Shown here: positions 16,286-25,778 of the stretch, piece after piece | Numbering within the stretch: position 1 is the first letter of the stretch | Layout: each line of letters starts with the position of its first letter | Assembly: GCF_041154485.1 (NCBI RefSeq) | Contig: NZ_AP028669.1 | Location: 4,815,001 to 4,879,000 of the forward strand | DNA: 64,000 nt | Reading direction: 5' to 3' | From: Variovorax sp. V93 | Lineage (GTDB): Bacteria; Pseudomonadota; Gammaproteobacteria; Burkholderiales; Burkholderiaceae_C | Notes under the pieces: model-generated | What the model saw: only the letters and a program-made list of their open reading frames with translations | Told to the model about the DNA's origin: nothing | Database searches by the model: none | Made by a program: the position numbers and the translations under genes

Positions 16286-17347
16286 TCATTTCCGTTGGTA
16301 AATCCATCGGTACATCGGCCCCACGAGCAGCAGCACCGCCACCAGCCGGCAGACCTGGAACGCCGTCACCACCGGCACGCCCAGCTGCAGCACCTTGGCG
16401 GTGATCGACATCTCGGCAATGCCGCCCGGCGAGGTGCCCAGGATCATGGTGGCGGGATGCAGCCCCGTCGCCCGGGCCAGCAGCCAGGCGGCACCCGCGC
16501 ACAGCACCAGCATGCCGACGGTGCCCAGCGCCACCGAACCGAGCCAGCGCGGCGCCGTGTGCAGGAATTCGCGGCTGAAGCGCACGCCCAGGCTCACCGC
16601 AATCACGAGCTGCGCCGTGTTCGACATCCAGCCGGGCACGGCCGACAGCGGCTGGCCCGCGATGGTGAAACCCATGGCCACCAGCAGCGGCCCCATGAAC
16701 CACGGGTTGGTGCGGCCCAGCGCCCGCATCGCAAGCCCGCCGACACCGGTGGCCAGCGCGAGCAGCAGGAGCCCGCCCGCATTCACTTCGCGCACCGTGG
16801 ACGGATTGACTTCCAGCCCGTGCAGCCCGCTCCACTGCATCGCAAACGGAATGGCGATGGTCACCACCACCAGCCGCAGGCTGTGCGCCGCGGCCACCAG
16901 GTCGGTGCGCGCGCCGGCCGATTCGGCCAGCAGCGTCATTTCGGAGGCGCCGCCGATGGCGCCAGAGAAGTAAGTCGTGGCTCTCATGGATCTGGCCGGC
17001 ACATGCGGCATCCGCCGGGCATGCACGCCGTGCAGCCAGCGCCCGAATCCCCAGCCAAGCAGCAGGGCCCAGGCAATGGCCAGCGCAATCGCCCACCAGA
17101 CGCCGGCCACCAGCGCCACCACCTGCGGCGTGAAATAAAGGCCCAGCACCGTGCCGATGGTCCACTGCCCGGCATTGCGCAGCGGCGTAAGGCTGGCCGT
17201 GGGCGCGCCGGCAATCGATGCCAGCGAGACCGCCAGCAGCGGGCCGATCATCCACGGCAGGGGTGTGTGCAGGGCGAGGCAGATTTCGGCCGCGGCGAGC
17301 GCAAGCAACAGCGTGGCCAGCACGCGAACCAGAAAGCGGAGAGACAC
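16286..17347 (-). CDS. AbrB family (PF05145) integral membrane protein, putative transporter
   Basis: A 353-residue inner-membrane protein with about ten hydrophobic segments arranged as two repeated halves. Signature blocks are TPLPWMIGPLLAVS near the N terminus, its repeat TNPWFMGPLLVAMG in the second half, and GTSPGGIAEMSI near the C terminus. Escherichia coli AbrB is named as a regulator of aidB; homologues are annotated as ammonia monooxygenase or permease without proof. The start is uncertain: GTG at 17347 gives the family's usual length but lacks a good ribosome-binding site. It is divergent from the ChaN-like gene with a 61-base gap. Confidence 0.83.
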   Translation of the reverse strand: MSLRFLVRVLATLLLALAAAEICLALHTPLPWMIGPLLAVSLASIAGAPTASLTPLRNAGQWTIGTVLGLYFTPQVVALVAGVWWAIALAIAWALLLGWGFGRWLHGVHARRMPHVPARSMRATTYFSGAIGGASEMTLLAESAGARTDLVAAAHSLRLVVVTIAIPFAMQWSGLHGLEVNPSTVREVNAGGLLLLALATGVGGLAMRALGRTNPWFMGPLLVAMGFTIAGQPLSAVPGWMSNTAQLVIAVSLGVRFSREFLHTAPRWLGSVALGTVGMLVLCAGAAWLLARATGLHPATMILGTSPGGIAEMSITAKVLQLGVPVVTAFQVCRLVAVLLLVGPMYRWIYQRK

Positions 17348-17408
17348 GGGCAGGAAGAAGCGGAATTGGATGGCGCTGCGGGCGAGCGCCAGCGCATAGT
17401 ATGGCGCG

Positions 17409-18257
17409 ATGCGATGCCAACCCTTTCCCGCACGGGCTTCCCGCTTCCTGCTGCCCCTGTTCGCTGCCATGGCCCTGGCGGGTTGCACCGCGTTGCTCGA
17501 CGGCCCCGATGCACCGGTGGCGCGCCGCGCGGCAGCGCTGCTGCCGGTGGACGCGCTGATCCTCGGCGAGCAGCACGACGCTCCCGAGCACCACGCGATC
17601 GAGCGCGAAACCGTCGAGGCACTGGCCGGCCGGGGCCAGCTGGCCGCGCTGCTGCTCGAAATGGCCGAGGAAGGCCACAGCACCCTCCGCCTCGACGCCG
17701 CGGCCACCGATGCGCAGGTGCGCGACGCACTGGCCTGGAACGACAAAGCCTGGCCCTGGCAAAGCTACGGCCCGGTGGTGATGGCCGCCGTGCGCGCCGG
17801 CGTGCCCGTCATCGGCGCCAACCTGCCGCGTTCGCGCATGAAGAACGCCATGGCCGACGTCTCGCTCGACGTGCAGCTCAACGGCGAGGCCTACGCCGCG
17901 CAGCAGGACGCCGTGCGGGAAGGCCACTGCAAGCTGCTGCCCGAGCCCCAGATCGTTCCAATGGCGCGCATCCAGGTGGGGCGCGACCGCGCCATGGCGC
18001 AGGCCATCGTCAAGGCCCGCCAGCCGGGCAAGACGGTGCTGCTGGTCAGCGGCGCGGGCCACGCCACCAAGGTGCTGGGCGTGCCGCAGCACCTGCCGAC
18101 CGATGTGTCGGTCAAGTCCGTGCGGCTGCAGGCCGGGGAATCGCCGGACGAGGACGAAGACAAGGGCGCTTACGACGCCGTCTGGCGCACGGCCCCGCTG
18201 CCGCCGAAGGACTACTGCGCGGACATGCGCGCTCGATCGCCGCGGCCTTCGTCCTGA
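17409..18257 (+). CDS. ChaN-like haem-binding lipoprotein (DUF399)
   Basis: A 282-residue lipoprotein with a clear lipobox (ALAGC, Cys about residue 26). The ChaN/DUF399 fold follows, beginning LILGEQHDAPEHH, whose Glu-x-x-His pattern is the conserved core, with VIGANLPRSRMKNAM in the middle and VLLVSGAGHATKVLG near the end. ChaN of Campylobacter binds haem and is iron regulated. The fold is distantly related to TraB/GumN, another copy of which is in this window at 6650-7792. No Fur-like box is evident upstream. The stop codon sits in the loop of a perfect 10-bp stem-loop. Confidence 0.87.
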   Translation: MRCQPFPARASRFLLPLFAAMALAGCTALLDGPDAPVARRAAALLPVDALILGEQHDAPEHHAIERETVEALAGRGQLAALLLEMAEEGHSTLRLDAAATDAQVRDALAWNDKAWPWQSYGPVVMAAVRAGVPVIGANLPRSRMKNAMADVSLDVQLNGEAYAAQQDAVREGHCKLLPEPQIVPMARIQVGRDRAMAQAIVKARQPGKTVLLVSGAGHATKVLGVPQHLPTDVSVKSVRLQAGESPDEDEDKGAYDAVWRTAPLPPKDYCADMRARSPRPSS

Positions 18258-18265
18258 AGGCCGCG
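18241..18265. terminator. Perfect 10-bp stem-loop over the stop codon, terminator-like
   Basis: CGCGGCCTTC (18241-18250), loop GTCCT, GAAGGCCGCG (18256-18265). It lies at the junction of two convergent genes but lacks a T-run, so it may be an RNA-stabilising 3' hairpin or a weak terminator rather than a classic intrinsic one. Confidence 0.5.
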
Positions 18266-18272
18266 CGCCGGC

Positions 18273-19607
18273 TCAGGCGAACTTCTTGATCGAATCCGCC
18301 AGCGTGTTGACCAGCGTGTCGATGTGCTGCTTCTCCACGATGTACGGCGGCGCGATCACCAGCACGTCGCCCGCGGGCCGCACCAGCGCGCCCTTGTGGA
18401 AGCAGTCCAGGAAGATGTCGTAGGCGCGTTTGCCCGGCGCGCCCGCGATGGGCGCGAGCTCCACCGCGGCGGCCAGGCCGAGGCTGCGGATGCTGACCAC
18501 GTTCGGCAGGCCCTTGAAGGTACTGTGGAAGGCATCGCCCAGCACCTTGCCCATTTCGCCGGCGCGCGCGAACAGGTTCTCCTGCTTGAACAGGTCAAGC
18601 GTGGCGATGGCGGCGGCGCAGGCCACCGGATGGCCCGAGTAGGTGTAGCCATGGAAGAACTCGACCACGTGCTCGGGCGCGTCGGTCTTCATCATCGCGT
18701 CGTAGAGCTTGTCGCGGCAGATCACGCCGCCCAGCGGAATCACGCCGTTGGTCACGCACTTGGCGAAGTTCAGCATGTCGGGCACCACGCCGAAGTAGTC
18801 GGACGCGAAGTTGGTGCCCATGCGGCCGAAGCCGGTGATGACCTCGTCGAAGATCAGGAGGATGCCGTGCTTGTCGCAGATCTCGCGCAGACGCTTCAGG
18901 TAGCCCTTGGGCGGCAGGTACCAGCCGGCCGAACCGGCCACCGGCTCGACGATGATCGCGGCGATGTTGCTCGGGTCGTGCAGCGGCAGGATGCGCGTTT
19001 CGAGCTCCACCAGCGGGTCTTCGGCCCACACCGGCTCCTCGTTGTGGATGTAGGCATGATTCACCGGATCGTGGATGAAGCGCATGTGGTCCACGCGCGG
19101 CAGGAAGGCCGAGCCGAACACCTTGCGGTTGCCCGGGATCCCGCCCACCGACATGCCGCCGAAGCCCACGCCGTGGTAGCCCTTCTCGCGGCCGATGAAC
19201 ACGTTGCGGTGGCCCTCGCCGCGCGCGCGGTGGTAGGCCAGTGCCACCTTCATCGAGGTGTCGGCCGCCTCGGAACCCGAATTGCAGAACAGCACCTTGT
19301 TGAGGTCGCCGGGCGCCAGCGAGGCGATCATCTCGGCCGCCTTGAAGGCCTTGTCGTTGCTGACCTGGAAGGCGGTGGCGTAGTCGAGCGTGTCGAGCTG
19401 CTTCTTGATTGCCTCGTTGATCGGCTTTCGGTTGTGGCCCGCACCCACGCACCACAGCGACGAGATGCCGTCGATCACCTTCTTGCCGTCGTGCGTGGTG
19501 AATTCCATGCCGTCGGCGGCCACGAAGACGCGAGGGTCTTTCTGGAAGTGGCGGTTGGGGGTGAAGGGCAGCCACTGGTTGCCCATGTTGAGGTCCTGAT
19601 AAGCCAT
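18273..19607 (-). CDS. Class III aminotransferase (omega-amino acid:pyruvate type)
   Basis: A 444-residue PLP enzyme of the class III (ornithine/omega) aminotransferase family. Cofactor-binding segments are NSGSEAADTSMK near residue 115, the Asp of LLIFDEVITGFGRMG, and the Schiff-base Lys in FAKCVTNGVIPLGGV. It is closest in style to beta-alanine:pyruvate or taurine:pyruvate transaminases, but class III substrate cannot be assigned by eye. ATG at 19607 has GCAGGAG upstream at good spacing. It is divergent from purU with a 67-base gap. Confidence 0.92.
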   Translation of the reverse strand: MAYQDLNMGNQWLPFTPNRHFQKDPRVFVAADGMEFTTHDGKKVIDGISSLWCVGAGHNRKPINEAIKKQLDTLDYATAFQVSNDKAFKAAEMIASLAPGDLNKVLFCNSGSEAADTSMKVALAYHRARGEGHRNVFIGREKGYHGVGFGGMSVGGIPGNRKVFGSAFLPRVDHMRFIHDPVNHAYIHNEEPVWAEDPLVELETRILPLHDPSNIAAIIVEPVAGSAGWYLPPKGYLKRLREICDKHGILLIFDEVITGFGRMGTNFASDYFGVVPDMLNFAKCVTNGVIPLGGVICRDKLYDAMMKTDAPEHVVEFFHGYTYSGHPVACAAAIATLDLFKQENLFARAGEMGKVLGDAFHSTFKGLPNVVSIRSLGLAAAVELAPIAGAPGKRAYDIFLDCFHKGALVRPAGDVLVIAPPYIVEKQHIDTLVNTLADSIKKFA

Positions 19608-19674
19608 CGGTTGCTCCTGCTTAACGCGCACCAAAAAACGGCATTCTGGCACCCCTGCGACAATCGTGCCCCTC

Positions 19675-20532
19675 ATGACGACCACTACGCCCGCTTACAT
19701 CCTGACCCTCTCCTGCCCCGACCGGACGGGCATCGTGCATGCCGTCTCGGGCTTTCTGCTCGAACGCGGCGGCAACATCGAGGAAGCCGCCCAGTACAAC
19801 GACCACGACACGGGCCTGTTCTTCATGCGCGTGCGCTTCGCCTGCAGCGACCACCCCGAGGCGGCGCTGCGCGAACAGCTCGCCACCTTCGGCGCCGGCT
19901 TCGGCATGAGCCTGCAGCTGCATGCCGCAGCCGAGCCGATGAAGACCGTGATCCTGGTCAGCAAGGAAGGCCACTGCCTGAACGACCTGCTGTTCCGCTG
20001 GAAGAGCGGGCTGCTGGCCATCGACGTGCGCGCCATCATCTCGAACCACCGCGACTTCTACCAGCTGGCCGCCAGCTACAACGTGCCCTTCCATCACATT
20101 CCCGTGACGGCCGCCACCAAGGCGCAGGGCGAAGCCCGGCAGCTGGAGATCATCGAGTCCGAAGGCGCCGAGCTCGTGGTGCTCGCGCGCTACATGCAGA
20201 TCCTGAGCAACGGCCTGTGCCAGAGCCTGGCCGGCCGGGCCATCAACATCCATCACTCGTTCCTGCCGAGCTTCAAGGGTGCCAAGCCCTACTACCAGGC
20301 GCACGACCGCGGCGTGAAGCTCATCGGCGCGACCGCCCACTACGTGACGGCCGATCTGGACGAGGGCCCGATCATCGAGCAGGACGTGGCGCGCGCCGAC
20401 CACACCGACACGGTCGAGGACCTCACGGCCCGCGGCCGCGACACCGAGAGCCAGGTGCTCGCGCGCGCCGTGAAATGGCACAGCGAGCACCGCGTGCTGC
20501 TGAACGGGCACCGCACGGTCGTGTTCCGGTAG
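19675..20532 (+). CDS. purU: Formyltetrahydrofolate deformylase
   Basis: A 285-residue cytosolic enzyme hydrolysing 10-formyl-THF to THF and formate, which supplies formate for purine synthesis and balances one-carbon units. An N-terminal ACT domain (about residues 5-85, LTLSCPDRTGIVHAVSGFL) is followed by the formyltransferase-type catalytic domain. Its motif NIHHSFLPSFKGAKPYYQA carries the catalytic Asn and His, with DLDEGPIIEQ downstream containing the Asp. ATG at 19675 gives the usual PurU N terminus; a GTG nine bases upstream is possible. Single-gene unit. Confidence 0.96.
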   Translation: MTTTTPAYILTLSCPDRTGIVHAVSGFLLERGGNIEEAAQYNDHDTGLFFMRVRFACSDHPEAALREQLATFGAGFGMSLQLHAAAEPMKTVILVSKEGHCLNDLLFRWKSGLLAIDVRAIISNHRDFYQLAASYNVPFHHIPVTAATKAQGEARQLEIIESEGAELVVLARYMQILSNGLCQSLAGRAINIHHSFLPSFKGAKPYYQAHDRGVKLIGATAHYVTADLDEGPIIEQDVARADHTDTVEDLTARGRDTESQVLARAVKWHSEHRVLLNGHRTVVFR

Positions 20533-20559
20533 GCGGAGCCCATTCAGGAATACCGCGGG

Positions 20560-20937
20560 TCAGTTGCGGTTCGGATTGTCCGGACGACGGTCGTAGCGGT
20601 TCGGCACGCCGTCGCGATCGCGGTCCCACTCGCCGCGGCGGTATTCCCAGCGGCCATCGCGTTCGCGCCATTCGGGCGGACGGTAGGCATAGCCCGGACG
20701 GGCGCGCACCCACATGCCCCGGACCCACACATGGCGCCCACCACGCCATTCATAGTGCCCCGGGGCCCACACGTAACCACGGCGCGGCGGCGGCGGACGC
20801 TCGAAGCGAGGCGGCGGCGGCGGCACCTCGACGAACACACCGGGCTGCGCCTGGGCGGCTGTCGGCACCATCAGTGCGCCTCCCACCGAGAGCAGCGAAG
20901 CGGCCGCGATGGAAAGGGTGATTGCGAGTTTTTTCAT
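20560..20937 (-). CDS. Exported WxxGxW (YXWGXW) repeat protein
   Basis: A 125-residue exported protein. A signal peptide (MKKLAITLSIAAASLL, ending AQA-Q) leads to a Pro-rich stretch and then two to three aromatic repeats, YVWAPGHYEW and HVWVRGMWV, of the YXWGXW type. It ends in an Arg/Asp-rich segment DRDGVPNRYDRRPDNP resembling a thrombospondin type 3 calcium loop. ATG at 20937 is preceded by GAGGGG. Such proteins are common in Burkholderiales envelopes and are of unknown function; a surface or periplasmic structural role is plausible. It sits alone between convergent purU and the SGNH hydrolase. Confidence 0.82.
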   Translation of the reverse strand: MKKLAITLSIAAASLLSVGGALMVPTAAQAQPGVFVEVPPPPPRFERPPPPRRGYVWAPGHYEWRGGRHVWVRGMWVRARPGYAYRPPEWRERDGRWEYRRGEWDRDRDGVPNRYDRRPDNPNRN

Positions 20938-21069
20938 GGGTGTCCCCTCATGAGTGGTTGGAGCCTTCATGCTGACGAGGCCGTGTGAAGCGCCTGTAAG
21001 CACTCGACGGGACATTGTGTAAAGGTGTGTCGCCTCAAGCAGTGCCTTTGTTGGCACTTACTCCCGCAG

Positions 21070-22407
21070 CTACTCCTGCAGTTCGCGAAGGTCGACGGCC
21101 GCGGCCATGGCGCCATGGCCCGCCTTGTTGGGATGCAGGTGGTCGCCGTTGTCATAGAGCGGGTTCAACATCGTCGGATTGGCGGGGTCGCGCAGCACGG
21201 CGTCGAAATCGATCACGCCGTCCACGTCCTGGCGGCTGCGGACCCAGCGGTTGACCTCGCCGCGCATGGCCTCGGTCGCCTCCGTCCAGTAGGGCGTGTT
21301 CCCGAACGGCGGCACGGTGCCGATCAGCACCTTCACGCCCTTGGCGCGGGCTTGCTTGACCAATTGCTGCAGGCCGTCGGTGATGCGCTCTGCCGTCGCG
21401 ACCTCGTGCTCCGGCGTCGGCCGCCCCGGCAGGACGAACACGCTGCGGCCGATGTCGTTGGTGCCCAGCAGGATCATCACGTGCGTCGCGCCGCTTTGTC
21501 CGAGCGCATCGCGCGCAAAACGCGACAAGCCGTTGGGGCCGATGCCGTCGACCAGCAAGCGGTTGCCGCCGATGCCCATGTTGAGCACCGAGACCGCCTG
21601 CGCCGCCGAAGGGCTGTTGCGCAGGCGCGTGGCGAGCAGTTCGGGGTATGAGCCGTCGCCCGCCTCGCCGCCGCCCGCAGTGATCGAGTCGCCAAAGGCC
21701 ACCACCGTTCGCACGGGCTGCGTGGTCATCACGTCGAAGCCCGTCACGATGTGGTTCAGCGGCAAGGGCGCGGCGTCGTGCAGCCTGGGTGTTGCAATGG
21801 CATTGCCGCGAGCCACCCAGCTCGCGTCGGGCGAGCGCAGGTGGACGGTCGCGAAGGGCACGGCGCGATCGAAGAAGGCACTCACCGCCACCGCCTGCCC
21901 GGCCTCGACCTTCAGGTCGGCACCATCGCTCCAGACTTCGGCACCCGGCGCGACGACCGTGCTTACGCGCCCGCCGAAGCGCAGCTTGCGCAGTGTGGCC
22001 GGCGAGACCGCGCCGCCACCGGTGCCCTGCCCCACGCTGGCCTCGGCGATGCGCAGGGGCGCCTTGCCGAAACGGTTCGAAAAGCGGATGCGAACGCGCT
22101 CGCCGCGCAGCGCAGACTCGAACTGCTGCCGCAGCGTCTGTCCGTGGAACGCATCGCCGCCGGGCCGGGGTGCCGCAGCCGTGAGGAGCGGATTCGCACT
22201 GAGTTCGCGGAAGTCCACCGGCGCGGCCGCCCAGCCGGCCACCCAGTGTGCCTCGACCGGCTGCTTCGGCTGCGGCTGCCCACCCGCACCTGGCTGGACG
22301 GCCTGCACCGCCACTGCAACGGCGAACAGCAGGCAACCGACCGCGGCCATCCAATGCCGCAGCGCACCTTCGCGAAGAACAGAAAGCCGATGCGAACCCA
22401 GTTTCAT
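21070..22407 (-). CDS. Exported SGNH/GDSL hydrolase
   Basis: A 445-residue exported esterase-fold protein. After a signal anchor (about residues 18-36) comes a beta-rich N-terminal domain (to about residue 200). The SGNH catalytic domain follows, with block I VVAFGDSITAGGG (Ser), block II GIGGNR (Gly), block III LLGTNDIG (Asn) and block V DHLHPNKAG (Asp/His). The layout matches large actinobacterial and proteobacterial GDSL lipases active on acetylated sugars or lipids; substrate is unknown. I chose the ATG at 22407; an in-frame TTG two codons upstream also exists. A 6-bp dyad downstream (21041-21058) has no T-run. Confidence 0.88.
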   Translation of the reverse strand: MKLGSHRLSVLREGALRHWMAAVGCLLFAVAVAVQAVQPGAGGQPQPKQPVEAHWVAGWAAAPVDFRELSANPLLTAAAPRPGGDAFHGQTLRQQFESALRGERVRIRFSNRFGKAPLRIAEASVGQGTGGGAVSPATLRKLRFGGRVSTVVAPGAEVWSDGADLKVEAGQAVAVSAFFDRAVPFATVHLRSPDASWVARGNAIATPRLHDAAPLPLNHIVTGFDVMTTQPVRTVVAFGDSITAGGGEAGDGSYPELLATRLRNSPSAAQAVSVLNMGIGGNRLLVDGIGPNGLSRFARDALGQSGATHVMILLGTNDIGRSVFVLPGRPTPEHEVATAERITDGLQQLVKQARAKGVKVLIGTVPPFGNTPYWTEATEAMRGEVNRWVRSRQDVDGVIDFDAVLRDPANPTMLNPLYDNGDHLHPNKAGHGAMAAAVDLRELQE

Positions 22408-22470
22408 GCGCAAAGCGACTCAGTTTACGGAGCCCCCTTGCCATTGCATGTGACGAGGTTTAGTGCATGG

Positions 22471-25400
22471 TTACCAAGTGTCCACGTAGGGCGAGGCCGC
22501 CTGCATGGAACGCCCCGCGGAAGCGAGTCCGCGCACCAGCCAGGTGCGGGTTTCGGCGGGATCGATCACCGCATCGATCTCGAGCGTCTGTGCCATGTGG
22601 ATCGCTTCGCCGTTGGCGTACTGCTGCGCCACGAGCTTCCTGAACAATGCGTCGCGCTCCGTGCCTTCGGGCACCGCGGCGAGTTCCTTGCGGTAGCCCA
22701 GGCGCACCGCGCCCTCGAGCCCCATCGCGCCGAACTCGCCGGTCGGCCAGGCCACCGTGAACACCGGCGCATCGAAGCCGCCGGCCGTCATGGCCTGCGC
22801 GCCCAGGCCATAGCCCTTGCGCAGCACCACGGCAAAAAAGGGCACGCGCAGGTGCGAGGCCACCATGAACATGCGGCAGACATGGCGCACCTGCGCCTGC
22901 GCCTCGATCTCGGGGCCGACCATGAAGCCGGGCGTGTCGCACAGCGAGACGATCGGCAGCCCGTGCGCGTTGCAAAGCTGCATGAAGCGCGCCGACTTGT
23001 CGGCCGCCTCCACGTCGATCGCGCCGCCCAGGTGATGCGGGTTGTTGGCCATCAGCCCCACCGGCTTGCCCTCGATCCGTGCCAGCGCGGTGACGATGCC
23101 CGCGCCGAAGCCGGCGCGCAGTTCGAGCAACGATCCGGTGTCGGCCACGCCGCGCATTGCGGCGCGCACGTCGTACACGCGCAGCCGGTTCTCGGGCACC
23201 ACATGGCGCAGCGCGCGCGAGTCGGCGCACTGCCAGTCGCTCACCGCCCCCTGGAAATACGAGAGGTATTGCTTCGCTGCAGCCACTGCCGCCGCTTCGT
23301 CTTCCACCAGGATGTCGATCACGCCGTTGCGCGACTGCACGCTGCTCGGCCCGATCTGCTCGGGCGCGAAGCTGCCGAGCCCGCCGCCCTCGATCATGGC
23401 CGGGCCGCTCATGCCGATGTTGCTGCCCCTGGTGGCGATGATCACGTCGGCGCAGCCCAGCAGCGCGGCATTGCCCGCGAAGCAGCGGCCATGCACGATG
23501 CCCACCACCGGCACCTTGCCCGAGAGCGCCGCGAACTGGCTGAAGGTGTGGTTGTTGAGGCCCGCGACGATCGGCATGTCGGTATCGCCCGGCCGCCCGC
23601 CGCCGCCTTCGGCGAACAGCACCACCGGCAGCTTCAGCTGGTGCGCGATCGACAGCATGCGGTCGGTCTTGTGGTGGTTGCGCATGCCCTGCGTGCCGGC
23701 CAGCACCGTGTAGTCGTAGGCCAGCACGGCGCAGCGCGAGGCCTCGGGGCCGAACTGCTTCGCGTTGATGCTGCCCAGGCCCGTGACCATGCCGTCGGCC
23801 GGCGTGTTGGCGATCAGGTCTTCGAGCGTGCGGCGGCGCGTTTGCGCGGCGATGGCGAGTGCGCCGTATTCGATGAAGCTGCCGGGGTCGGAGGCCGTGT
23901 CGCACAGGTCGGCGATGTTCTCGCGCGCGGTGCGCCCGCCCTGTGCATGCCGCCTGGCCACGGCCGCGCCGCGGTTGGCATCGAGCGTGAAGGCATGGCG
24001 GTCGACCACCTTCTGCAGGTCGGGGCGGATCGCATCGAGGTCTTGCGCGGTGCGCGCCTCGGCTTCCACGGCCTGCGCATCGACCGCTTCCAGCCGCAGC
24101 AGCGACTGGCCTTCGACGAGGTAGTCGCCCGGCTCGGCCAGCAGCGCAACCACGCGGCCCGCGACCGGCGCGTGCAGCAGGTGCTCCATCTTCATGGCTT
24201 CGAGCACACCGAGCTGCGCGCCGGCAGGCAGCACATCGCCCACCGTCACTTCGAACTGCACCAGCTTCGCGGGGATCGGGGCCTTGATCGTCAGATCGTC
24301 CGATTCATCGGCTGCAGACCCCGTCGCCTGCGTGGCGGCAGGTGCGATCTTCTTCGCATGCTTTTCAAGCGATGCCGCGGCTGCCAGCAGGTCGCCCAGA
24401 TGCGCCTCGACGAAGCGCGTGTGCACCGCCTGCGTCGCGAACTCGGGCCGTGCCGCAATGGCACGCAGCAACGCGAGATTGGTCGCGATGCCATCGATAT
24501 GGCATTCGTCGAGTGCGCGCAACGAGCGCCGCAGCGCATCGGAAAAACGCGGCGACGGCGAATGCACGATCAGCTTGGCAAGCAGCGTGTCGTAATGCGG
24601 CGAAGGCGCAAGGCCCGCGTAGCCGTGCGTGTCGACACGCACGCCAGGCCCGCTCGGCAGATCGAAACGTGCAAGTGTCCCGCCCGAGGGCCGCGCGTTG
24701 CCATGGGCATCGAGCGTCTCCGCACTGATGCGCCATTGCACCGCGAACCCGCGCTGCGCCGCCGTCCGGTCGGCTTCCACGCCGAGCGCCTTCAAGGGCT
24801 GTCCGGCTGCCACCGCCATCTGCAGCTGCACAAGATCGAGACCGGTCACCGCCTCGGTCACCGTGTGCTCGACCTGCAGCCGCGGGTTCGCCTCGATGAA
24901 GACGAAGGGGAGCGTGGCCGATGCGGCATCGACGAGAAATTCGAAGGTGCCCAGGCTGCGATAGCCCGCGGCCCTGGCCATGCGCAGCGCGGCCTGCGTG
25001 ATGGCGGCCCGCAGCGCATCGGGCAGCGAAGGACTGGGCGCGATCTCCACCAGCTTCTGGAAGCGCCGCTGCAGGGTACATTCGCGCTCGCCGAGGCTGG
25101 CCACGGCCTGGCCGTCGCCGAGCACCTGCACTTCGATGTGCCGCGCGTGGTGCATCAGCCGCTCGACGTACACGCCCTCGACGCCGAAGGCCGCCTTGGC
25201 CTCGGACACGCAGCGCGCATGCGCTTCGGGCAACTCGTCCGCGTTCATGACGGCGCGCATGCCGCGCCCGCCACCGCCGCCAATGGCCTTGATCATCACG
25301 CCCGCGGCACCTTGCGCCTGCTGCTCGGCAAAGAAGGCCTGCGCCTGCGCGAGCGTCACGGCGCCGGCGCTGCCAGGCATCACGGGTACGTCGCACTGCG

Positions 25401-25767
25401 TGGCGAGTGCGCGCGCGCGCGCCTTGTCGCCGAACAGCGCCAGCTGCTCGGGCGCGGGCCCGATGAAGACCAACCCCGCATCCGCGCAGGCCTGCGCGAA
25501 GTCCGCGCGTTCGCTCAGGAAGCCGTAGCCGGGATGCACCGCGTCGCAGCCTTGCGCCTTCGCCACGCCGATCAGCGCGGCAACGTCGAGGTAGGCCGAA
25601 GGCCCGGTCGCATCGAGCGCGACGGCCTCGTCGGCCAGCTGCACATGCAATGCCGCTGCATCGTCGCGCGCATGCACCGCCACGCTGGCAATGCCCAGGT
25701 CGCGCAGCGCGCGCACCAGGCGCACCGCGATCTCGCCGCGGTTGGCAATCAGGACTTTGGAGAACAA
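22471..25767 (-). CDS. Single-chain biotin-dependent acyl-CoA carboxylase (BC-BCCP-CT)
   Basis: A 1098-residue enzyme carrying all activities on one chain. Biotin carboxylase is at about residues 1-450 (FSKVLIANRGEIAVR, the ATP-grasp loop IGGGGGRGMR). The biotinyl domain (about 485-565) has EAMKMEH with Lys526 as the biotin site. The carboxyltransferase beta and alpha domains run from about 590 to the end (GGGGRPGDTD, GRCFAGNAAL, SLCDTPGFMVG). Established knowledge: this architecture is the single-chain long-chain acyl-CoA carboxylase group, which acts on acyl-CoAs broadly and is distinct from multi-subunit acetyl-CoA carboxylase. The downstream-adjacent partner at 25779 on the same strand is an acyl-CoA ligase, so the pair probably activates and then carboxylates an organic acid. 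Confidence 0.94.
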   Translation of the reverse strand: MFSKVLIANRGEIAVRLVRALRDLGIASVAVHARDDAAALHVQLADEAVALDATGPSAYLDVAALIGVAKAQGCDAVHPGYGFLSERADFAQACADAGLVFIGPAPEQLALFGDKARARALATQCDVPVMPGSAGAVTLAQAQAFFAEQQAQGAAGVMIKAIGGGGGRGMRAVMNADELPEAHARCVSEAKAAFGVEGVYVERLMHHARHIEVQVLGDGQAVASLGERECTLQRRFQKLVEIAPSPSLPDALRAAITQAALRMARAAGYRSLGTFEFLVDAASATLPFVFIEANPRLQVEHTVTEAVTGLDLVQLQMAVAAGQPLKALGVEADRTAAQRGFAVQWRISAETLDAHGNARPSGGTLARFDLPSGPGVRVDTHGYAGLAPSPHYDTLLAKLIVHSPSPRFSDALRRSLRALDECHIDGIATNLALLRAIAARPEFATQAVHTRFVEAHLGDLLAAAASLEKHAKKIAPAATQATGSAADESDDLTIKAPIPAKLVQFEVTVGDVLPAGAQLGVLEAMKMEHLLHAPVAGRVVALLAEPGDYLVEGQSLLRLEAVDAQAVEAEARTAQDLDAIRPDLQKVVDRHAFTLDANRGAAVARRHAQGGRTARENIADLCDTASDPGSFIEYGALAIAAQTRRRTLEDLIANTPADGMVTGLGSINAKQFGPEASRCAVLAYDYTVLAGTQGMRNHHKTDRMLSIAHQLKLPVVLFAEGGGGRPGDTDMPIVAGLNNHTFSQFAALSGKVPVVGIVHGRCFAGNAALLGCADVIIATRGSNIGMSGPAMIEGGGLGSFAPEQIGPSSVQSRNGVIDILVEDEAAAVAAAKQYLSYFQGAVSDWQCADSRALRHVVPENRLRVYDVRAAMRGVADTGSLLELRAGFGAGIVTALARIEGKPVGLMANNPHHLGGAIDVEAADKSARFMQLCNAHGLPIVSLCDTPGFMVGPEIEAQAQVRHVCRMFMVASHLRVPFFAVVLRKGYGLGAQAMTAGGFDAPVFTVAWPTGEFGAMGLEGAVRLGYRKELAAVPEGTERDALFRKLVAQQYANGEAIHMAQTLEIDAVIDPAETRTWLVRGLASAGRSMQAASPYVDTW

Positions 25768-25778
25768 GGGAGAACCTT

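Noticed and set aside
21041..21058. AGTGCC-TTTGTT-GGCACT dyad as terminator of the SGNH hydrolase gene
   Set aside because: The stem is only 6 bp and has no T-run on the relevant strand, so termination is not supported.
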